This document shows, piece after piece, positions 57,267 to 64,000 of a stretch of DNA of 64,000 nt. Under the pieces are notes generated by a model that saw only the letters and a program-made list of their open reading frames with translations, had not been told where the DNA came from and made no database searches. The position numbers and the translations under genes were made by a program. Position 1 is the stretch's first letter. Each line of letters starts with the position of its first letter. Source of the stretch: Pleurotus ostreatus/Saccharomyces cerevisiae fusant (lineage: Eukaryota > Opisthokonta); the NCBI GenBank assembly GCA_024196135.1, contig JAMQCK010000003.1, positions 1 through 64,000 on the forward strand, read 5' to 3'.

Positions 57267-60200
57267 CTACCCGCTTCCCAGACTCTCCTCCCTCGGTTCA
57301 CCGGCTGAATCGATGGAGGCACAAGCCTCCTGACTCGCAGTGGATCTCGGCGGCGACTGAGCGGAAGGTCCTGCAACCTCGCTCGCACTCCTCCCACCCC
57401 CTTCGCTGGTACCGCCCCCTTCTTTCCCTTCTTCAATCTCTCCAGTTCGCTGGTGCTCCGTAGGCTCAAAATTTATGACGTCCCCAGGACCCGCGCGCCG
57501 TACATCTTCACCTATACTTCCTGCCGATGCGTTATCCATCACTTGCCCAGCAACGGGGACACCCTCCGACACGCCGGTCCCGACGACGTGAACACCTCTC
57601 TCCGCGCTAGCAGCAGCAGATGCAGGGTTGGCGGGAACGTGGCTCTCGCCTGCAACGACACCTTCTCCATTCGTGGAGTCTGGGATTCCGGTTGCAGGGG
57701 CATGCGCTTCCAGGTGTCCGATGACTTCGCGCTGGTCGTACCCGTCGCTGAACTCGGCGCGACGTGCGTCCGTCGGTACGAGGCCCATGGGGCCCGCTCC
57801 TGGCTCTTCTGCGTCGGCCCGTCTGGGGTGCTGAGCCTCGACGGGACTATCGACGTTGTCAAAGCCGGGACTATTCCGTCCGAAGGCAGCAGAATCGACC
57901 GCAGACGAAGCGGTGCGCTCGAAGGGCACGTTCGGATCGCCTGCAGTAGCGGAGCGCGCTTGAGCACCAGTGCTACGTGAGCCTGCTCCGGGTCTGCTCT
58001 CGTCCAGAGTGTGACCCTCGAGCTGGAGGGAACCGACCTCGGCGACCATGGACTGACCGTCGTGGCTGGTGCCGATGGATGCTAGACCGTCGGGGCGTGG
58101 AAGTTCCATCTGTACCCCCACTGCGCTCTCCTCTACGGCGTCTATCGGCGGGGCTCCTTGGCCAACCGCATCCACCGCGTGCTGTCCACCTACTGTCCGC
58201 TCGTTCTTGAGCTTCTCCAGCCGCTCGGAGAGTGCGCACTTCAGCTTCTCCAGATCGTCAAGGAATTTTTTCCGGCCGCCCTCCCATCTACAACCCTCGC
58301 AATACTCGTCCAGAGTTACCGCCGTGTCCCCGTAGCGATCCTCTGTGTTGCCAGGATGCGCGTATTGAGCATGTTGTTCTGCCTTCTTCACATCTTCGTG
58401 AAGGTCATAAGCTCGAAGGTTCACAGAGGCGTCAGATGAGCTATCGCACAGCAGTAAACACGCATTCACCATGCGATTCATCTCGCGCCACACTACAGGG
58501 TGAAGCTTGGGCTCTGTTCGACAAATATCCAGTAGAGAGACTGCATCCAAGGCACGGGACAAGGTCGAAGCATGGACTAGAGCTTGCGCATTATCGCAAA
58601 AGCGTACCCAACACACAACGCAGAGTATCGCTTTGATTGCGGGCGATTCGAGGTGATGGCGATGGGTGTATAACTGCTCCCATATGTCGAGGGAACATAC
58701 TGGATGATAGAACAAGTAGAGAGTATCGTGATGCATTGCTATGCGAGCCAGACGCTCTGCGAGTGCAGCATGTTCGCGGGAAAACACGGGATATGCTACT
58801 TGGTCATGATACAGAGCATGAATTGAAGCCATGGCAAGGTAATATGAATCTGACTTCACATTCAAAGCCGATGCCGCCTGTAAGGAGATAGTGGCAGCAG
58901 AGGTGTTGCCAGGGAAGTCCACCAACCACGTCAGTGCATCTCCTGTCAAGACATCAGAAGCACGTTGTACAGCATATGATTCGCGGTGTCGCAGAGTATT
59001 GGGAGTTTCCGGCGAAAAAAGGGAATAAGTCACGGTCCACGACGTGTACGACCTGAATTTGCTACGAATGCTTCGGTAGGCAAAGACGAGTGGGAAGATG
59101 AGTTGTTGGCAGAGGCGGGAGACTGCAATCTGTAGGACCAGAATATAGTGGGCCAGCGGTGTTTTGTACGCGCAATGCGGTATGAAGATCGGTAGGACAG
59201 TTGCCGAGGCGTAGGACAGGAGGATAGCACACGAAAAGCCAATAATGACCCAGGATATCACTGCATTCATTGGTGCCACGTAGACAACGAGGCCAGCGAA
59301 GAACAATAGTAAAGCCACGGTGAGGAGAACGGGGAGGAATCCGATGATTTCTTGGACTCTCCATCGCTGGAAGCCTTGGAAGCGGAATTGCCGAAGATGA
59401 GCACGGTCGCGAGGTGCTCCCCCGGACAGTGAGTTGTAATGCTGGAAGATGTAGAATCAGATTCATGAACAGATGTCTGGCGAGACACTCCTACTTGAAT
59501 CCATTGTTTTGCCAAGACAGATACAAGGGCAGTCAACAAGGCGGTCATCAGACTGACCAGCCATAGCCCATTCACCCAAAGGTCGGTCGTTTGACTTGTG
59601 CGCGATGCAAGGTCCAAGGAGGAAGCGGGAACTTCGCCAGAGGTGCCGGCACGAGCGGCGCGCTGCAAGAGGACCAACTCGTAGACGAGAGAGGCCGTAA
59701 TTTGCGCATAGTCTGGGTTCAGCGCCTGAGAGCTCTGCGCGACGAAGGTGGTGACCACGGCAGAGAAGAGACCAGCCTGTGTCAGACGAGTCTTCAGCAA
59801 GTGCGCGCACAGGACAAGTCAATACGCACAAAGACGAGGAGCACGTCCAAAGTTCCGTTTAGCTCCTTGACCATTGCTTCGTCGGCTATCTGCGCCTCGT
59901 CGTTGTAAACGCTCCATACACGCGCATTCTTGCTGAGCTCCTTCCCATATGCGTCGGGGGCATATTTCTTCTCGTAGTCGACGTCGCTTGACGTATAGCG
60001 TGGCTGATCTCTCTGCCCGCCGTCCCTATGAACGCCTTGGTCCTGAAGCCCACCAGTTGCGGGTCCAGTGTCCCCGGCGCCGCGATTCTGGGATGGCGCA
60101 GCACCGGTGCTAGCAGCGTTGTCGGTAACAGCAGATGTGTGCGTCCTGGCCCCGGACTCGACTCCCGCGGTGGCAGGCTCAGAAGTGGCAGGTCGATCTG

Positions 60201-60441
60201 GAAGGGGCGGAGCTTCTTCCGCCGAGTCGCGAGGACCGGTCGAGGGCGGCGATCCCTCATGTGTGTTCATCACTCTCTGTACGACCTCCCTAAGGCGTCG
60301 GCCGGGACGATGCGCAGGGTGGCTCTCGGCGAGGGTGATGTGGGGGGTGTCCCATTGGTTCTGCTCTGCCGTGCCGCGCGAGGCGTTGCCTGTAGCGCTG
60401 GCCAGGCCATTCTCCAGCATGGAAGGCGTGGGTTCAGTCAT
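57267..60441 (-). CDS. DUF6535 domain membrane protein
   Basis: Large basidiomycete membrane protein of unknown function. A Pro/Ser/Thr-rich N-terminal region (about 150 residues) precedes the DUF6535 core: VWSVYNDEAQIADEAMVKELNGTLDVLLVF, then, after an intron, AGLFSAVVTTFVAQSSQALNPDY. The core continues with transmembrane segments LWLVSLMTALLTALVSVLAKQWIQ, LLTVALLLFFAGLVVYVAP and VISWVIIGFSCAILLSYASATVLPIFI. A long cytosolic helical region with many His/Leu pairs follows, then a coiled-coil-like stretch (KKFLDDLEKLKCALSERLEKLKNE), and finally a roughly 280-residue low-complexity acidic tail rich in Gly, Ala, Glu and Ser. Three exons fit. The role is unknown; the family is lineage-specific and often expanded. 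Confidence 0.82.
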
Positions 60442-60861
60442 TATACCGTTCTTGTACTCGAGATGGACGGTCCTCGTTGCTGGTTATCGGCGGATGAGAG
60501 CAGGAGACAAGCCTAGTGGCCCGGATTGGAAGGGCGAAGTTAGCGTGGCTGGGCCTTTCGACATACAGCAATCGCCATGCGCCAGCAGCCTGTACTAGCC
60601 TTAGTCTTCGGTGCGACCTGTCAGATGCAGTTAAAGCGGCACCGCAGTCAGCCCTCGTCAACATCTATCACACGGCAATATCCGAGCCGGCGATATCGCA
60701 ACCCCTCTAGTACTTACAACCATTATACCCATTATATCTAGTATACCATTTGCTATACATTTCCTGATAGTCAAAACAGTGATAGCTCTAGTCCATTATG
60801 TCCTTCCCTTCTCTCTCGACCCATTACAAGTGCATGCGCATACGCTCCTGCACATACGCTC
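60442..60861. other. Short intergenic region
   Basis: 420 bp between the dolichol kinase 3' end and the DUF6535 start; AT-rich, with no gene seen. Confidence 0.5.
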
Positions 60862-63800
60862 CTACACATCGCTCAACACCAACAAACTCCACATATACAA
60901 CGGGAGCGTCAGATTATCATTTTGGTCCGACAGCGCCTCCAGGATCGCAGAGATAGCGGCGATGATGGTGTATCGCACGGTCTGGGAGGGTCAGGTCAGT
61001 CGGTGTATAACAGGGGATGGAGAAATGCTCACCGAGAAAGGTTCCGCAATCCCAAAGAGCCGAAGCAACCACGCCGCCAGCACGACCGAGGACGCGAAGG
61101 CCGCCGTACCCTCAGTCGTCTTCGGCGTGAGGGGCATCCAGCGGTGGATCCCGATACGCTTACCGACGATAGATGCCTAGAGTCGATCGAGGTGAGCACG
61201 ACAATCGACTCAAATGATCGACTACTCACCAGCGCATCCCCAATCCCCAGCACCAGCACACCCGTGTATGAGATCAGCTGCGACGGCGCCTCGAACCACA
61301 GCGCATTCGCACATCCAGTCAGCAGATAGAAGTGGCTAAGGATCGCCGTCCCGCTGTCCTTGCTATCCAGGAACTCGTTCATGAAGAGGTGCACGGACGC
61401 CCCGAACGGGTAGAGCGCGAAGTAGCGCACGTATTCCGCAAAGATGAACAGAGCGAAGGCAACGTTGAAGGCCAGATGCGTGAAAGCTGGCTGCATAATC
61501 GGCCATCAGGTTTAAGTTCGAACCCACTCAACAACGAACGAAAAACTCACATCCAGCGCAATTCCCGGGACGAACATCACCACCGCGAGCGCGTGGAAGA
61601 ACTTCCTCCGCGCGTTTAGGCGCAGCGTCGGCACATGCTTATCCGCCGCATCCAAAATATCCGTCGCCACGCTCGACGCGCCATTCGGCAGCTGCGTCAG
61701 CTGCGCAACATTCGGGAACAGGCCAATCTGGTTCAGACTCGGCGCGACCGACGGCACCGTCTCGCCACCACTCGCCGTCCCCGACGTGTCCCTTCCACTG
61801 GGTGGCGCAATGGCCTCTCGCTCAGCCGCCCCGGGCACCGTCAGCGCCTCGTTCATACTCCTGTACCTCCTGGACCGCGCCAGCTGCCGATTCCACCCCG
61901 CCACACTCAGCAGCCCCAACACGCCCCAATACGCCAACAGCGCGGGTCGTGACCACGGCCTCCTCCCCTCCAACAAGTAGAACGCCGCCCACACCCACGG
62001 GTCGCGCTTCCCCAGACACCACCGCGCCCACACGCCGATGAGGCCAAAGACGATGAGGAAGGCGCCGATGTAGAAGCCGAGGGCGAGGAAGCGGCGCTGG
62101 CGGTTCTTTTCCTCGGGGTGGCGCAGGCGGCGGACGGGGCGGCGCGCGATGTGGCGGGAGAGGACGAGGAAGGGGGCGAGGGCGAAGCCGACGAGGAATG
62201 AACCGCCGACGAGGGCGATTTGAAAGATGAGGAGGGGCGTGGGGAGCCTGTAGGTCTTGATGTAGGTGGTGGTGACGGGCCAGATCTGCGAGCAGGTATG
62301 AATGGTGAGTTCGAGGCATTCTGAAGGAGAGGTCGGGAATACGCACGCGTGCTATGGTGACGTTCAGCAGCTCCATGAGCAGGGACGTACCCCCAAAGCA
62401 TACAAGGCCCGTTTCGCCCAGCGTAAAGCCACGATGCGCGAGTCGAATAACGACGTACTGCGCGAACTGGTAGAATAGAGCAGCCACAACGGCTTCCAGT
62501 ATGTTGAGGTCTATCCGGCGGATGAGCTCAAAATCGGGCCGCAAAGAGAACGCGCTGCGAACTTTGCCAAATGCCGGATCCAAAGTACGGGAAGGCAATC
62601 CTCAGAGCAAAGGCCAGGAGCGTAGTCGCCACAGTGAACAAGACATAATACCAGCCGCGGCGCCCTTCGCTGCGAGGCACAGAGCGCCTCTCGCCATCCG
62701 GGGAGGGCGTACCGCCGACCGTGAACCGGCTCTCCCACCACCACGAACCGCATACGTGTAGCAAATGGATGAAGGAGCACAAAGTAGCGAGGTCGACGAC
62801 GCTCAGGCGGGACAGTAAAATGGCCTCCGAGACGGAGTACGCGTCCAGCCCGTTACCGAGCGTGGCGGGCGGCTCTATTCGCCAAGCTGCCGGCAGGGGG
62901 TTCGCGGCGGTCGCGGGATTGGACGCCGAGCGCAGCGATATGTAGAGCAAGGACGTCGCTATGAGCGGTCCGAAGAGCAGGCCGGTGAGGACGCCGTCAT
63001 CTAGGGAGTCCCTAAGCCGGGTTGAGCGAGGGAAATCAGGTATGGCGCGCTTCGTACCGATAATTCTTTGGCACGGACATGAAGATGAAGCCAAAGTCGG
63101 CTTTGGAGCGTTCAGGCAATCGTGGCGCCCATGGTCGTTGCGCGAGTCCGCGCCCGGGGCCTTCGAAGCTAGTCCTGGTCAGTGGCGAGGTTACTGGAGG
63201 AGAGGTGGGGTCGATATCCTCTTCCACAGCAGGCCCAGAGAGTGTAGTGTGCGTCCATATCATGTACGATATGCAACCGCATATTAGGACGAGTAATTCT
63301 GTGATGCCACATCAGCATCGTCCCACGATGAGTGAGAAAGGTAATATGAACCTGTGCAGGTCCAAACGAGATAGTCCGCAGTATCAAAGCGCACGTCTAT
63401 GGGGTCAGGTGCAGTTTTGATCTTGAGAGTCGCATAGAGCAAAGTGCCGAGGAGGAGGACGGATTCAGCGAGCTGCCTCGAATCCATGAAGAATGTCAAG
63501 GTTTTGCGGGTGAAGGGGACATGACAGGAGCACTGAAAGGCAGCAGGCAAGACGGCAAAGGGGAGCAGAATAGGCCGTCTACTAATGCGGGTTGCTCTTC
63601 GTGCGGAGGTGGTAGGGCGTGGGGATCGTGCACGCATGAAGGAAGTACGAGGGCTGGGTGCATCTTCCTTGGTGGACTCTTCTGAGATGGAGATAGAGGG
63701 TGGGCGTGAGTGCGAGTGATGGATGCCAGAGGGGGACGCCTTGGATGATAAGTTGCGTGTGCGGGGCCGAATGGTACTCTGCGAGGCGGAACGGCCTCGG

Positions 63801-63988
63801 AAGGTGCTAGGCATGTCCAGATCGGATTCATCATCCGAGCTCGTTTGCGAGACAGAGCTGAGGGTGTTCAGTAAGGTACTCAGGTCATGCGAAGGGGGAT
63901 ACACACCTCGAGGAACCCGCATGGTAACTCGTACTCCAGTCGTTCGTGGTACCATTTCGAGCCCGCCGCTCTCGTGGTGTGCGCCCAT
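60862..63988 (-). CDS. SEC59: Dolichol kinase (SEC59-like)
   Basis: ER membrane enzyme using CTP to phosphorylate dolichol for N-glycosylation and GPI/O-mannose pathways. The N-terminal ~130 residues are Ser/Pro/Arg-rich and likely disordered (SHDLSTLLNTLSSVSQTSSDDES...). Many hydrophobic segments follow: LLFGPLIATSLLYISL, VVDLATLCSFIHLLHVCG, VVAALFYQFAQYVVIRLA, LLIFQIALVGGSFLVGFALAPFLVL and LGFYIGAFLIVFGLIGVWA. The catalytic C-terminus holds RRKFFHALAVVMFVPGIALD, LFMNEFLDSKDSGTAILSHFYLLTG and LGIGDA joined by an intron to SIVGKRIG, the CTP-binding GDxxASxxG pattern. It ends LYMWSLLVLSDV. About nine introns. The ATG at 63988 is only 12 bases from the window end, so the true start could lie outside. 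Confidence 0.85.
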
Positions 63989-64000
63989 TGGTCAACGGTC

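Noticed and set aside
57453..57980. + strand open frame opposite the DUF6535 tail
   Set aside because: Antisense of the low-complexity acidic tail; no independent evidence.

Overview
The window looks like nuclear DNA of a basidiomycete fungus, most likely an Agaricomycete. Genes lie on both strands and are cut by many 45-75 nt introns with GT...AG ends. Many have a TATA box 40-100 bp before the ATG. The families are typical of mushroom-forming fungi: DUF6535 membrane protein, F-box/LRR proteins, BTB protein, expanded caspase-like proteins, aspzincin M35 peptidase and a very long PLP amino acid decarboxylase. No bacterial operon, CRISPR array, rRNA or tRNA was found. Gene models below are hand-spliced from reading frame, splice signals and family motifs, so internal exon edges are approximate unless stated.

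Layout. 1-7.4 kb: secreted GH78-like glycosidase (+), secreted M28 aminopeptidase (-), dienelactone hydrolase (+). 7.4-15.8 kb: two tandem metacaspase-like genes (+), each preceded by about 2 kb of decayed, mutually similar DNA; a third paralogue lies at 37.4-39.7 kb. 16-20.7 kb: NmrA/isoflavone-reductase-like protein (-) and two tandem F-box genes (+). 20.9-25.3 kb: divergent CTR copper transporter (-) and ferric/cupric reductase (+), a plausible reductive metal-uptake pair. 26.1-29.3 kb: secreted M35 metallopeptidase and a GDSL/rhamnogalacturonan-acetylesterase-like enzyme (both +). 29.4-31.75 kb: a 0.65-0.75 kb unit in three direct copies. 32.5-37.4 kb: LRR-like gene, a broken small gene and a badly frameshifted NAD(P)-epimerase-like pseudogene. 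40-47.6 kb (-): PLP-dependent decarboxylase and 6-phosphofructokinase. 48.2-51.7 kb (-): F-box protein and a predicted alpha-helical pore-forming protein. 53.4-64 kb: small secreted, probably GPI-anchored protein (+), BTB protein (-), DUF6535 protein (-) and dolichol kinase (-).

Themes. Four secreted hydrolases (GH78, M28, M35, CE12-like) fit a plant-debris or protein-degrading saprotroph; GH78 and CE12 families both act on rhamnogalacturonan pectin. Housekeeping genes (phosphofructokinase, dolichol kinase) sit among fast-evolving duplicated families. The least explained items are the metacaspase-like trio with a shared 21-nt micro-exon and promoter motif, the triplicated unit at 29.4-31.75 kb, the predicted pore-forming protein, and the CTR gene whose two in-frame introns would alter its signature spacing if retained.
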